A stretch of DNA of 64,000 bases from the NCBI RefSeq assembly GCF_040954835.1, contig NC_090706.1, positions 36,279,148 through 36,343,147 on the forward strand. The letters run 5' to 3'. Both the position numbers and the translations under genes were made by a program. The stretch comes from Lepisosteus oculatus. Its lineage: Eukaryota > Chordata > Actinopteri > Semionotiformes > Lepisosteidae. The number at the start of each line of letters is the position of its first letter. Position 1 is the first letter of the stretch. Shown here in pieces: positions 1-11,721 of the stretch. A model generated the notes under the pieces. The model ran no database searches. It saw only the letters and a program-made list of their open reading frames with translations, and had not been told where the DNA came from.

Positions 1-502
1 GGCACAACCCTTAAACAGTACCGTCTAACCTTGTAAATACTGTGTTGTCGTATTGGCTAGGAGACAACAGACATTACCTGGATGGGTTTACAAATGAAGA
101 CTTGAGTTAAGAGATTGTTACTACTTTTGTTCAGAAACCGTTAACAAAAAGCAAACCTGAAAAAGCCAACGTGATGAGGTTTTGAAAAACAGTCTTCAAC
201 ATTAACCAAACATGGTTCACACAGGTTTTGCAAGCACAGCAAAATTATCACATCCATCGAAGGGAATGTAGAATTAAATTATGAGTTCTATATTTAGACT
301 TTAAATTATAGGATCCAATTGGAACCTGAATTAAGCACAACCAATGCAACCATAATTTCCATGTGTACATTAGATCCACCTATGCACCTAACACACAGAA
401 GTACCCTACAAGCATTCAAAGATAGGATATTATCTTTGAAAGGCATCTTTTGAAAACAAATTGACAACTTCATTATAGCTTAGTATCCATGGAAGAACTC
501 AC
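1..502. other. No gene recognised at left edge
   Basis: AT-rich sequence with no convincing exon on either strand. If the minus-strand signal-peptide exon that ends at 503 is real, this stretch is the beginning of its first intron and the rest of that gene lies to the left of the window. Confidence 0.5.
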
Positions 503-560
503 CAAACTCCAGCAGCAAAGTTGTGACCACCAATATGCTTAAAACCAGCCTCTGCTTCAT
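503..560 (-). CDS. Candidate first coding exon of a secreted or membrane protein (signal peptide)
   Basis: On the minus strand an ATG at 560-558, in a good context (A at -3), opens 19 codons reading MKQRLVLSILVVTTLLLEF. They are followed by one base of the next codon and a strong donor, gtgagt, at 502-497. A basic N-terminus, a hydrophobic core and a phase-1 intron right after it are typical of signal-peptide exons of secreted proteins. No second exon is visible in the 500 bases to the left, so the protein cannot be identified. The mammalian neighbourhood of ANXA6 contains GM2A, a secreted lysosomal cofactor with such a first exon, but nothing here proves that identity. The exon is too short for statistical support and could be chance. 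Confidence 0.38.
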
Positions 561-3196
561 GGTTGACAAATTTACACCGAGTTCGTGCACCACTTCTATT
601 TGCCTTCAAAAGCCGATTTCTCTTTGGCGCTTGAGCCGAATGCTACTGTGAAAGATTAAAAAGTTCACAGCAGCCCGTCAGGAGACCCAGCAGAGCAAGA
701 AAGTGTGGGGGGGAGGCACAGAGCTCAAATGCTCAGCTGTTTTCCAGTTCAAACCAAATTCCTTTTCACAGGAGAGTGACACTAACCCCACATTCCTCTG
801 GCTGCCTTGAAAGAGTCCATTCAAAGCCCAGTCTGCCAATCGAAAGCAAGGCAAGCCTGCCCAACATCAGAAGCACAGAGAGGAGCCTACCTAGCCTGGA
901 AACATAGTATGCATATTGTCTCTAATATAGGAAGTTCTTTAAACATTTTTTCCAAGGATAAATTCCTGCTTTCTGCTATGTCAGTTCAGTTATCCTTGGC
1001 TTACAACATTATTTCAGACGACAAAGGTATGTTTTGATTTAATTGGAAATGTACTAAATTCATTCATTATTGATTTCCCTCCTATAAGGTTATGAATTCT
1101 AATGCCCCATAGACCAAAAAGAATATTTTGTGGACATTTCTCTTGTATCTCACATTTAGTTCAGCAGTACATAGTGTGGAAAATTCATTGTCACTGTTGT
1201 AGTGCCACACATCTTCACTTATACTTGCACACTACGCTTGCTGAATACAGTACCCATGGTACAGTATGTCCCTTTGAACATTCTCCTTTGAAATAAACAC
1301 CAAGACCTGTATTCTTCAAATGTGATGGTAAATCAGAAGTTTAAAGATTATTTCTGAAGCATTTGGAATAACCTTTGCTTTACTTTGTGTGCTTATTTTA
1401 ACTGTGTTCAAATGGGCTGCCAGCAGTCTTATCATTGTACTGTGCTCACGCTACAGATATCCTTTTTTGTGCTCAGGAGTCAGCCTTCCTAGTTTATCTA
1501 TAGTTCAGAATCAGATTGTGTAAACAGTCTAATTTAATAGTGCACTTAAATCATGTTATGCCACCTGGAATTTCTCTGTAGTGATGACCCCCCCAGTGAT
1601 GTTAATATACAGTACAATTATAGAGCCTCTGGTAGATGACTGAATTGCTGCTTCAGACAGATGTATTTCTTGTACTATGGGCCAAAATTCCTTCAGATTA
1701 AATGGCTGAGCTCTGATTAATTTAGAGGAGGTAAGCACACATGAATGGGAACATTGTTCCCCAGAACTTATAGTTATGAAGTTATTCAGTCCAAACTAGG
1801 GTCTGGCTGTATCAGGCATGCTGTGGACAAAGCTGACTTTTTAAAACACCTCATAGCAAAACCATGTACAGTGTATATACTGATCAAAGATACAGCCTCT
1901 AAATGACAGTTGTTTTAGTTTCTGTGACTTCATTCCATAAACTTTACTTAAATCATGAAAACTGGAATCCTCATTTATGGCATTTGGAAGTCTGTAGAAC
2001 CAGCCTTTCCAGAATTTACTCAAAAACCTGGAATGAAAAAAAAAACTGCAATATTGACTTAAAACACCTATGACTTTCTACAGTGGACAAAACATCCATC
2101 CACCAGTTTTCACTCCGCTTTTCCTGGTGGGGGTTGCAGTGTGGAAAAAACAGACCAAGTTCATTTTATTGAGAGATTAGTTTACTTAAAATGATACATT
2201 TCCTGCTAATATAGCGCGTGAACTGTTTTAAATTAGAGAAGTTAGACCTCCAAAATACAGCCATTTGCTTGCTAGTCAGGTGATGAAATATTTTTTTTAG
2301 ATTTTTTAACAATGTATTACATCCATGCATACATTTAGGATGTATGTTTTGTCTGTAATAATGTTTTTGTTCACCATCAGTTAAACAGTTTTGACTGAGT
2401 CGGATATCTAAAATGTCTGCCTTTTTCCCCAGTGCTTTGTGTCTGCTCTGTGTACACGGCTCAAACATAAAGTGAAAACATATCTAGTGCAATACATTTT
2501 CCTCACTGAGTGAAATATGTGAAGCATTAAGAACTTGGTGAGATTTGTTGTTTTAAGAAAACATGCCCTGAACGTATGTCCACTGAATCTTAACTTCTTT
2601 AGTAATTGTCTTCATTTAGTATAGTCAAACAACTTGCTATTGTAGCTCATCTTTCCTAACTTTGTCCATCATTGTTCTTTGGTCTAAATATCCATTTTAG
2701 ATGTTTTTTTAAGAAAATGTTTAAAAGAAAGCTTATGTCTAGTGTTTGAGCTTTCCAGCTTTTAGCATACATAAACATTATACAATATAAAATAAGTGCT
2801 TTCTATCTTTAAAGTGTACCTTAGACTCTTTATCCTTTCATATGTTTTACACTCCATACGTTTCTCTGTTTGATTATTTGCTTTTACTGCCTACTTGAAT
2901 TATATTTTTGTATTATATGTTTTCTCTGAATATGAACTTCAAAACCCTCCTGATGCTGTGTAAAATCCTGTTTTTTATGCTAGTAGAAATACCAGAATGC
3001 ACAGCATGGGTTACAAATGTTCACTTTGCTTCATTTACAGTATACTGCAGTTTCCTTTAGCTGTGCATGCTGTGCCATTCAGTGTTTTTCCTGTGGGAGG
3101 CTTTAGAAATATCTTTGAAAGTGGGAAGATTCTGCAGATGCATCTTCGTTTGCATCACTGGTTTTTGTGTCCCGATTTTCCATCAATCAGTTCGAC
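561..3196. other. Spacer and probable 3' UTR of the SLC7A transporter
   Basis: No coding exon is seen here. The right-hand part should be the 3' UTR of the minus-strand transporter, whose stop codon is at 3199-3197. A minus-strand AATAAA (TTTATT at 2165-2170 on the plus strand) is one possible polyadenylation signal, about 1 kb from the stop, but AT-rich DNA supplies several others. Short open frames in both directions have no recognisable domain. Confidence 0.4.
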
Positions 3197-6100
3197 TCAA
3201 GAGCCCTCTCCTTTCACTCCATGGCCTTCCGAGTTGGCATCAATAGTGTGAATGTCAACTCGTTGTTTGGCACTGAGGAGGCGTTTCCTCTGCACACTGT
3301 GACGGACACCATAACAGAAGTAGATGATGAAACCTGCAAAAATGCACAGACTCATGTTGGTACAAGTTCGATGTTAGACTTTGCTATAGTCAACCAGCTG
3401 GGTTTTATGATTCTTACCCACTGCCATCCAGACAGCATAGCGTATCCAAGTGGCTGGTCCTAGCTGAACCATGAGGTAAATGTTCACAAACACACTAACG
3501 ACTGGAAGCAGTGGCAGGAAAGGAACCTGCGGAGGTAGCAGAGGAAATCGGTTAATGGCAGAGACCTGGGCTGTTGACGTGATCTCATTTTATGAATCAA
3601 TAAGAACTCGCAATGTAGGTTTGTGACACTTGACTGTCATTATCGATGCCACCTGAGATTCACCTTCCTTCGTTCTGGTAACACACAGATACATGAATCT
3701 AAACTATGAAAACAACAATGTTTGATTGTATTTATAATGCCAACAGACAAACAACCATTTTAGATTAAGAGACTGATATGATGCAGAAACTCTGCACTGT
3801 CTTTATTTCAGTGTCATTCACCTCAAGTAATGTTTAGCAATGTTGTTTATATGTGGTTAATCTAAATCAAAAATGCTTTTTTAATTCTTATCACAAATAC
3901 TTCACCTTTCCATGATGAAAATTATTTTAGAGGAGTGAATTTTAATGTTGACTGACACCAACATACTATGACAGTTCATTTCATAAAGTTGATTGAATGA
4001 TATTTCTACTTCCAAGCCCAAGGTTTGCTTACCATGAAAGAGGCTTTGATTTTACTCTGGGGTTGTCTCCAAATGATTATGACAGCAATGGCAATTATCA
4101 GAAGAATCACGGCAACACAAACGAGACTCCAAACTTCTTTGAGTAGCAAGGGCTTTATTGCTTTTGACATAATCACGCTCAGTAGAATCACCATGAGAAC
4201 TGGAAAGCAAGCACAGCGCAGAATTCTCAGTTATAAAATTGGATAAAGTTAGCACTGCTAACTTTTGTCATTCCTTTTAAGGTTTTAAACCAGCACTGTT
4301 GCCACACGTGAGTCTGTTTTTGTGATAAACATTTTTTAACGTTAATTTATCTGTGTTACACTTTTATCCACAGAAACGCTTAAATATGCATTTTATTAGA
4401 TGCAAAATGTTGATATCAATTTACACAGGTGGGTTTGTCGAATCATTCAGGGTACTATACATTACTTAAGGGTATAACTGTCTACCTACCTGTGATCTGT
4501 AACTCTCTGCTTAGGATTCCTAATCCCTAACCACAGCCCCACACTGCTGCCTCATTTACTCAGAATTTTTACTCAACAGAAGATTTTATTCATTTTGCTT
4601 TTAAGTTTAAAGTATCAAATCCTGTGTAATGATTGCTTTATGTGTCCTCTAAATTGACTTTTTAGTTAACGTTCAGGATGGATAACAGCATCCAAGTTCT
4701 TCCTGGAAGCTCTTGATACCTTAACTCATATTTATCCACGATATTACTTCCTTAAAATCTACCATAACCAGAGCATGCCTCACTCTCTTACATGGATTTG
4801 TGTTTTGTATCCCTCCTCTTCCCTATCTCCACCTTTGCAGCAATCTGTTGGTTAAATCCTCACTCTGCATAGAGGTCCTAACTTCCTCCAATTACAGAAA
4901 CATTTCTAAAAGCAGTTTCTTACTGGCTGTTGTCGTTATGCCTTGTGAATCATCATTTCAGTAATGATCATTTTGATTTACTGGCTGTAGCCACATTCTC
5001 CCATGACGTAGGCTGCAAAAACTAAAACTACAGGTTGGTTAACCTTGTTCTAAGGTGAGAAAAATGTTTTTACTTGCCTATAAATGTTGTGCAAGCTGAT
5101 ACGGTGTTCGAGGTCCGTGATGTTGCATATGAAGGAGGACATAAGAAAGCAAACTTAGAACCTCCCTGTGGTTTATGGAGGTCACTGGAATCATCTTCAC
5201 AAGAATCTGGTTGGTACCTAAAAAAGCAGGGTCCTTGTTATAGCGGTAATGCAAATATTGATTCAAAACAAAATAAATGTCATTTATTTTATAATCTCTC
5301 TTCTAATAGGTTGTTTCCACTTCTTTTATTAAGGTGTTAAGGCTTTATTAAATGATTGAATAATACATTTCAAGGACTGTATTCATTCTATACGTAGTAA
5401 ACTCTCCTTTAGATGTAGAATGAAGCTATATCATAAACCTCAAGACATTTCATCAACTAGATATATCGAATGCAATATGTGTATATAGAGCATATCACAG
5501 TTCTAGCCATTAAAAACGCAATTTACAGTTGGCCTGTGACTAGAGGCCTCAGAGCTTTATAACACAGTTCACCTGCAGTAATCACAGGTTAATTGATGTT
5601 TTTGTAACTGGTTAATTGTAACACACATTCACACCTGGGGTTTAGTTAAGGCTTATGGTGTATATAAGGGTATCCCGCTGAGTGATTAGAAGGTTTGGGC
5701 TGGGTTATTTAAAGGAGGCTGAGATTCCCTCGTCACCATAGTTGAGTGTGAAATGTGTTCAGACCTTCCGAGCTTCCTTACTTAGGTTGGGTAATCATTT
5801 ACTGGTACCTACCTGAATATAGTTTTGTCTTATAATTGTAGAGCATATATTTATTTTATTGTTATCTTTAAAGATAAGACATCACAGGCACTTTGCTCCC
5901 TACAATAAGGCATAGCTAAAATGCTTACCGAAGTATAAGGATGCAGATAGCCACGAGGGTATAAGCAAATAGAGTTCCAATGGACATCATGTCTACCAGC
6001 GCCTTCAGGTCAAATAAGAGGGCCATGATAGCTGGAAAGTTCATTGTATGCACATTTACTTTTTACAGAAAATGAAAACCTCATCATTTGATTTTTTTAG

Positions 6101-9100
6101 AGAAAAAAATTTAAACATTTTTTTGTTATCAGCAACATGAAAAGGTAGAGCACCACTGGTGCAGCAGGTCTGTAGAGTTCCATCCAATGTTATACTAAAC
6201 TGTGAACTGGACAGTTTGCCCAGTCTGGACAACAGGGACCTTTCAGTTTGAATTTCCTGGTATTTTTTTATAAGAAGAAAAGTAAGATTACAAATGAGAA
6301 GAGGCTTTTCAGACCTTCTAGCCTCTTTGGTAATTAGTAGCTAATTGAGCCTTGGATCTCATCCTGTCATTTCTTGGTTGGGCAGCTCGTTACATAACCC
6401 TGTCGGTAAAGAACTACCAACCTGATGTAGGTTTTAAATGTACTTCTACAGAGATTCCACATGCGTACTCTGGTTGATGTTTCTGCGTTCATTCTGAAGG
6501 AGCCCACTGGGCTGTCAATGCTTTTGAGGAGTTTTTAAAATATGTGTATCAGATACCCACATAATCCTCCTTTTAAAGGATGTTATTTGCACATTTAAAG
6601 CCAGTGAGGTGAAAATAGCTCCTTAGATGTTCCTTACCTGCTACAGTTCCAGAAGAGAGTGTAGCCACAACGGGGCTCTGGCGTGAGCTAACTCTGCTCA
6701 GGACTCGGAAAAGTAGTCCATCCCTTGCCATTGCAAAAATGACCCTGGGCATGGGAAACATGGAGCCCAGAAGACTGCAGGGGAAAGGACAGTGCCGAGA
6801 GTTAGTCTGTGTCAGGGGACACCTCCGTGTGATTGTAACTCTTTAGCAGATAATTCCTTGGGAGTCACTACTAAGAATAATCGGAAAGCAGAGATACTAT
6901 GAGAAAAAAACAAAATACAGGCTATTGTCACAAATCATGCTGTGCATCATAATGTCTCTTAAGGCTTGGACAACAATCCCCAAATATGACTTACATCCAG
7001 AGTACCAGTTCTTAATAGTGATCTACGAAAGAGCCAGTGCACTGGGATTCAGTTTGTTAACTCATGCAGGTGTTAAGGAGCCAAGATGTCCATTTGAAAG
7101 TGTCTCCACCTCCAGGGCTAAAGCTCTAAAAGTAACCCTTGGCACTCTATAAGAGTAACACTGCAGCATCACACCACTTCATAGGTAAGCAGATGCAGAG
7201 GACGTTTCACTCGCACCGAGTGAAACACCTTAAACTCATTATCACTTCCTCATCCTGGAATCCATACCTGGTGGAAAGGGCGCAAAGGGAGCCCACAGCC
7301 ACTACATATTTGGCAGCACTCCAGCCCACATACATGAAGGCCACAGGCAAAGGGCTGTGGATGTTGAGAAGATAGTAAGGCATCATGAGTGTCAGTGCAG
7401 CAGAGACACCAAAATAGGCCAGGAAGCAGATCAACAGGGAGGAGACAATTCCCAGAGGAATAGACTTTTGGGGATTCTTCACTTCTTCTCCTGGAGGAGC
7501 AATGCACAGTCAATCCGGGAGCACACACTTCATTAGCTGACAGTCTTAAAAGCACATGCTAAGAAATATGGTTTTGGTACATTTCAAGATAATGAGGCAG
7601 TAGGTTACATAAGCTAGCTTGCAGTGTCTATGTCCAGCTTTGTTTTCATCCTTTAAGCTTTTACTCAAAGTTGAACCTTCCCCCACATTTAAAGTTTGAA
7701 GTTTTGCATTATTTTGAAAGTGGCTTTGAAATTTAAATTCATAGCATTCAACGTAGGGATTGCAGTTCGTATTGGCATGTGATTTATGCATGGATACATC
7801 TCTGGGAACCGCAAATAATTCAGAAATGTTGTTAAATCTCGGAAAATAAAGAGAAACCTTTAAAATGTGCCTTTTCATAATTGTCAACAGCAAATTACTG
7901 TGTTTTCTTTCAGTTAACTGTATTAACTGTAGTTGACAACTGCATACCCTGTCTCTGAAAATGAATATTCTTTAATAAACAGGTGCTCGCTTTAAATCTC
8001 TTCATGTGTTTTTCTGTGGCTTCTTACCTGTAGTTGCAATGCAGTCAAATCCAACAAAAGCATAGAAACAAGTAGCAGCACCTGCTAGTGTTCCTTGAAA
8101 ACCATAAGGGAAAAATCCCCCAACCCCAAACTCACTGGTCACATTGACAGCTGAAGACAGGTTTCTGAGAAACACACAGAGAAAGACACGATACAACAGG
8201 TGACATTCAGAAAGGTCCTCCGATTATTGTACATTTGAGCTCACTAGCCAACCTTTCACCTAATTACACTGCAAAACTTTATAACAGTTAATATCCAGCC
8301 AAAGCAATGACGATCATGAGTATTAAAGACAGAGTCACATGTTCTATCACCTAAGTATTCATGCTATACTAAGTTAGCTTTAAAAATCTATTCCCTTTAA
8401 ATAACCTAGAAAAACAACAGTTAAAGACGTACTCAGCCTGCAGAGTCTCATTCAGAATAGTTGCTTCACTGATGTACCAGTTCTTAAGACGTCCTTTAAT
8501 GCACCCAGTAATGATTACAAACAGTAGCACTAAAATGTTAATGCCCGTGAAGATCTTATTAACAGTTGTTGACTCTTTCACTCCAAATGCAAGGAGACCT
8601 TTTGGCACAGAAAAAAAAAGGTGAGATCTTGCATTAACACGCAAAGGAAAAAAGTGGGTAACAAACAATAAAAGGCCAACAAAAATTCCCAAAAGTCACT
8701 CACCTGCCAGCAGCATGATGAGACCGGCTGCAAAGAAGTCTGGGTAGGAGGCCAGGCCTGGCAGGTCCATGGCTGCATACTTGTCAAAGAAATTAGCAAT
8801 GACATTGCCAATCAAGTCATCGAACGTGCCACTCCAGGCTCGGGCCACGCTCGAGGTACCTGTTCCAAAAAAAAAAAAAAAAAAACCTGTTCTGTGAGAC
8901 ACCAAATGGTAAAACCTAAATCTTTCCAGGTATCATGCAACAAAACCTTCTTCATAGATTTCTTTCATGGATTTTTCTGGTAATCGTTTTTTATTTTCCC
9001 TTAAAATACAATCCAAAGATAAAAGTTCCCAGTCCCATTACCACCTGAATCTCCCTCAATAGTACTTCCTTCTAGGTTTCTACCTGAAGACACCTAATAC

Positions 9101-10015
9101 TTCTATGAAAGACTTCCCTAATTTGAAGATTTAAGAGAAGAGAAAAATATTTTCTTTTGAAATTAATGTTTTTTTAAGTTTTGCAGGGATCACAGATACA
9201 TTTCCTGTAAGGCCTAGAGTCTTCTGATTTTCAATTAAATGATTTTTGTCCAATTATTGTCTAAGACATACGTATATATTTCTTGAGGTCTTTTAATATC
9301 AGCTACTCAAAGCATTCACCAAATTAAAGGTACACTTAGCTACAAAACACTTCAGAAATTTGACACTTATAAAGTTTGCTAATTAGACCAAAAGTCACTA
9401 GGCCCTCCAGAAAATGAGTTACACATCTGTGTCAGTTAATTAGAAAATACATTCCATATGCTCTTTTCGTGACACTTCCGAGTGATGCTAATGTAGTTAT
9501 GCGATTATCTGAGCCTTAAAGGTTGAGACGTTGTACTCTATTCGAGGGATTAAATGAACTGGCAATTTGTCAAGAAATGTCTTCCATCATGGTGTTTGTG
9601 CATTCTTTGAGAAACTCAAAACAATCGCCTTCTTGCCTATCACATAGGAGAGCAATAAATTCCATCCCGTGATGAAAGCCCACACTTCGCCCACTGTCAC
9701 ATAGCTGTACAAATAAGCGGATCCCGTCTTGGGGACCCTGGAGCCGAACTCCGCGTAGCACAGGCCCGCGAAGACAGAGGCCAGCGCGGCGATGAAGAAG
9801 GAGATGATGATGCTGGGCCCGGACACGCCCCTGGCCACCTCCCCAGATAAAACGTACACCCCTGCCCCCAGGGTGCTGCCCACCCCCAGCGCCACCAGGT
9901 CGATGGTGGTCAGGCAGCGCCGGAGGTTGGACGCCTCGCCTTCGGGGGCCAGGGGCTTCCTGCGGGAGAGGCTCCACAGGAACGCGGCGACCTTGTCGCA
10001 CGACATCGTGTCCAT
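3197..10015 (-). CDS. CAT-type cationic amino acid transporter (SLC7A1/2/3 subfamily), complete, 11 coding exons
   Basis: Coding exons, 5' to 3' on the minus strand: 10015-9637, 8859-8704, 8598-8433, 8164-8028, 7490-7268, 6774-6638, 6031-5929, 5217-5078, 4199-4033, 3526-3418, 3333-3197. Phases agree at every junction and the total is 1854 nt, 617 residues plus stop, the usual CAT length (about 620-660). The family imports arginine, lysine and ornithine across the plasma membrane. Visible landmarks: [17 protein letters not shown] near residues 40-56; [17 protein letters not shown] with the glutamate matching the one essential in mouse CAT-1 at residue 110; [67 protein letters not shown] and NVTS are possible glycosylation sites in the third extracellular loop. 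The start is the first ATG after the acceptor, with G at -3 and +4. By eye it is nearest to CAT-2 and CAT-3. Only one copy of the exon that is duplicated as CAT-2A/2B is present. Paralogue assignment needs a tree, so no symbol is given. Confidence 0.95.
5076..5077 (-). other. GC splice donor after transporter coding exon 8
   Basis: Coding exon 8 (5217-5078) ends ATA G and is followed by GCAAGTA, the textbook GC-donor context (AG before GCAAGT). The next exon starts at 4199 with two bases that complete a valine, and the join continues a hydrophobic helix (CTTFIV then [10 protein letters not shown]). A GT four bases downstream would shift the frame and destroy the conserved WRQPQ exon, so the GC donor is required. 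Confidence 0.85.
6291..6530. mobile_element. CR1-like LINE fragment in a transporter intron
   Basis: About 240 bases in the intron between coding exons 6 and 7. The sequence follows the layout I recognise from CR1-like LINE remnants of fish: a start near caaatgagaagaggc, then ctcatcctgtcatttcttgg, a segment like gcagctcgttacataa, and an end near gaaggagcccactgggctg. A second, more divergent copy is at 39150-39595. The assignment is from memory of the family; no library search was run. Confidence 0.5.
9635..9636 (-). other. GC splice donor after transporter coding exon 1
   Basis: Coding exon 1 ends ATA G at 9637 and is followed by GCAAGAAGG. Joining to the exon that starts at 8859 rebuilds the conserved CAT sequence [13 protein letters not shown] exactly. 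The only nearby GT, inside the TATGTG of the same exon, would delete conserved residues and give the wrong frame. Confidence 0.87.
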
Positions 10016-10031
10016 GTCTCCACGCCGGGAA
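10016..10031 (-). other. 5' UTR part of the transporter start-codon exon
   Basis: Minus strand: the pyrimidine-rich tract ttttctttctcgtag ends at 10032 and gives a strong acceptor, leaving 16 untranslated bases before the ATG. The transporter therefore has at least one more 5' non-coding exon to the right. Two candidates are listed (near 10.5 and 13.3 kb). Confidence 0.6.
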
Positions 10032-10505
10032 CTACGAGAAAGAAAAGACGATGCTCGGGAAAACGAAAAAGGCAGGCAGGAACGTTTCACTTTGCGGAAA
10101 AGGAAACAATTGTAATTGTAGCATCTCATTTTTCATACAGTGTCTCAAACTACTGATTCATACACGTTTTAGTTCAGTCATTCCATAAAGTAATCCCCCC
10201 ACTCACTGCATATATGTAAAATATCAAGTTCTTTACAATTTATTTGTAGAATAAATATACTCTTCTTAAAAACAAGTCTTTTGCTTAGACCAATAAAGAG
10301 AACCAGCATTATCTGAAACAATAGTGTATTATTCATGCATGTCTTATAGATTCTCCTGCCATTGACGGTCTGGTGCTGAAGGAGATTTTGATTGACAATG
10401 CCATCTTGAGAAACTGAAGCTGATCAAAGCAACCTGCCACAGTGGAAAACTCTCCACGCCGACCACTTGTGTTTTTATTCCTCTCAGCTCCCTGCGTGTA
10501 CTTAC

Positions 10506-10600
10506 CAGTGGGGTTCTGTTGTCCTCCTGGGGTCTGTTCTCGAGATGCGGGAAAGGAGATGTGACACAAAGAACCAGAACCGAATCTCCTTTAAGGCCCT
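10506..10600 (-). other. Possible 5' non-coding exon of the transporter
   Basis: On the minus strand the sequence ...aaccccactg is followed by a strong donor, gtaagtac, at 10505. The stretch is less AT-rich than its surroundings and lies about 470 bases upstream of the start-codon exon. The right boundary (transcription start or acceptor) cannot be fixed, so the end given is a guess. Confidence 0.25.
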
Positions 10601-11691
10601 TCACAAAGCAAACAGTGTTATTTGCTCTGTGATAGAGTAGTGCTGATGACTTACATTTTCATTAGAACAGAGCTGATTAAGTGATAAATAATAGTTCTGC
10701 AAGAGGAAAATCCTACATCTATAAATGTTTTCTTACATTGTGAAAGGTCATTTTAACAAATTCAAAGAACCTGAGACAACCGATAAATATAATAATATAA
10801 ATATAATTTGACAGAATTTTATCATGAATTCCACTGAATTTCATTGGAATAACATCTGAATATATATGTTAGTCCTCAGTCAGCTGGAGGGCTTTTTTAA
10901 ACATGTAACCCTATTCATGCAATTGCATGTTAATGTCGTGATTGATCCACTGCCACAGAAATTTACATGAACAGGACTGAACTCAACATGAAGTACCACA
11001 TATCCCAGAGGATTTTTTTTTATTTTTAAACTATTTTCAGAAGACATTCCCATGCTTTTCACTTGGGATTTGGTTTGAATTTTTTTGCCACTGTTTTAGT
11101 GTATCCAGTGAAATGAATTCGAGCAAAGACAGACTGGGGTAATTGATTTCAGAAAAAAATGTATGCTTTTGTAACATCATTTTTATACATGCATTGAAGT
11201 ACAGATATATTATACAACATTAAAAATGTTCTGTGTATTGGCAACATCCTGTGTCATAAATTTAAAACTAACAGAGCAGCAAAACATTCTGCTATGAAAT
11301 AATTAAAATAATATGTTTATGTGTATGTGTGAAGTAATGTTATTTCTATTTTCTATTTTTTTTTCTATTCTATTTTCTATTTTTTTTATACCTGTCATTA
11401 TTGGAAATATGAACAGTATTTACCTTCACACCTACAGTATATGTAAGTATTCGGTTCTTTAGATTTACTATTATATTTGTTTAGAATGGAAGTCAAGAGA
11501 CTGCTTATAGAATGATTACCAAGATGTGGAACATTTCACATTCTGGCTAGATGTGTTTCCTCGGGTTGTATACAAACTGAGACCAAAAGAGTGGTAAGAG
11601 GTGATCTAACTCAAATGCCAGTGAGTAATTATACTATAATATACATTCTGCTTATTTGAACTACTCAATCATTTAACAAACCATACTAAGA

Positions 11692-11721
11692 TTAGACTTC
11701 AGGAATACTCCTGAAGTCTAA
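11692..11721. repeat. Perfect 13-bp inverted repeat with 4-nt loop
   Basis: TTAGACTTCAGGA at 11692-11704 is matched by its exact reverse complement at 11709-11721, with atac between them. It lies between genes, with no coding feature near. It could be a hairpin, the remains of a palindromic element, or chance. Confidence 0.8.

Noticed and set aside
4025-4246. Plus-strand open frame opposite the WRQPQ exon
   Set aside because: Antisense shadow of transporter coding exon 9; no recognisable domain.
5072-5073. GT donor just after the GC donor of transporter coding exon 8
   Set aside because: Using it shifts the phase, so the next exon would be read out of frame and the conserved WRQPQ helix lost.
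6775-7267. A second, mutually exclusive exon as in SLC7A2 (CAT-2A/2B)
   Set aside because: No second FPMPRV-type exon is found in this intron or the following one (6032-6637).
9792-10115. 107-codon plus-strand open frame at the transporter start-codon exon
   Set aside because: It is the antisense shadow of a GC-rich, strongly conserved exon; the minus-strand frame matches the CAT family residue by residue.
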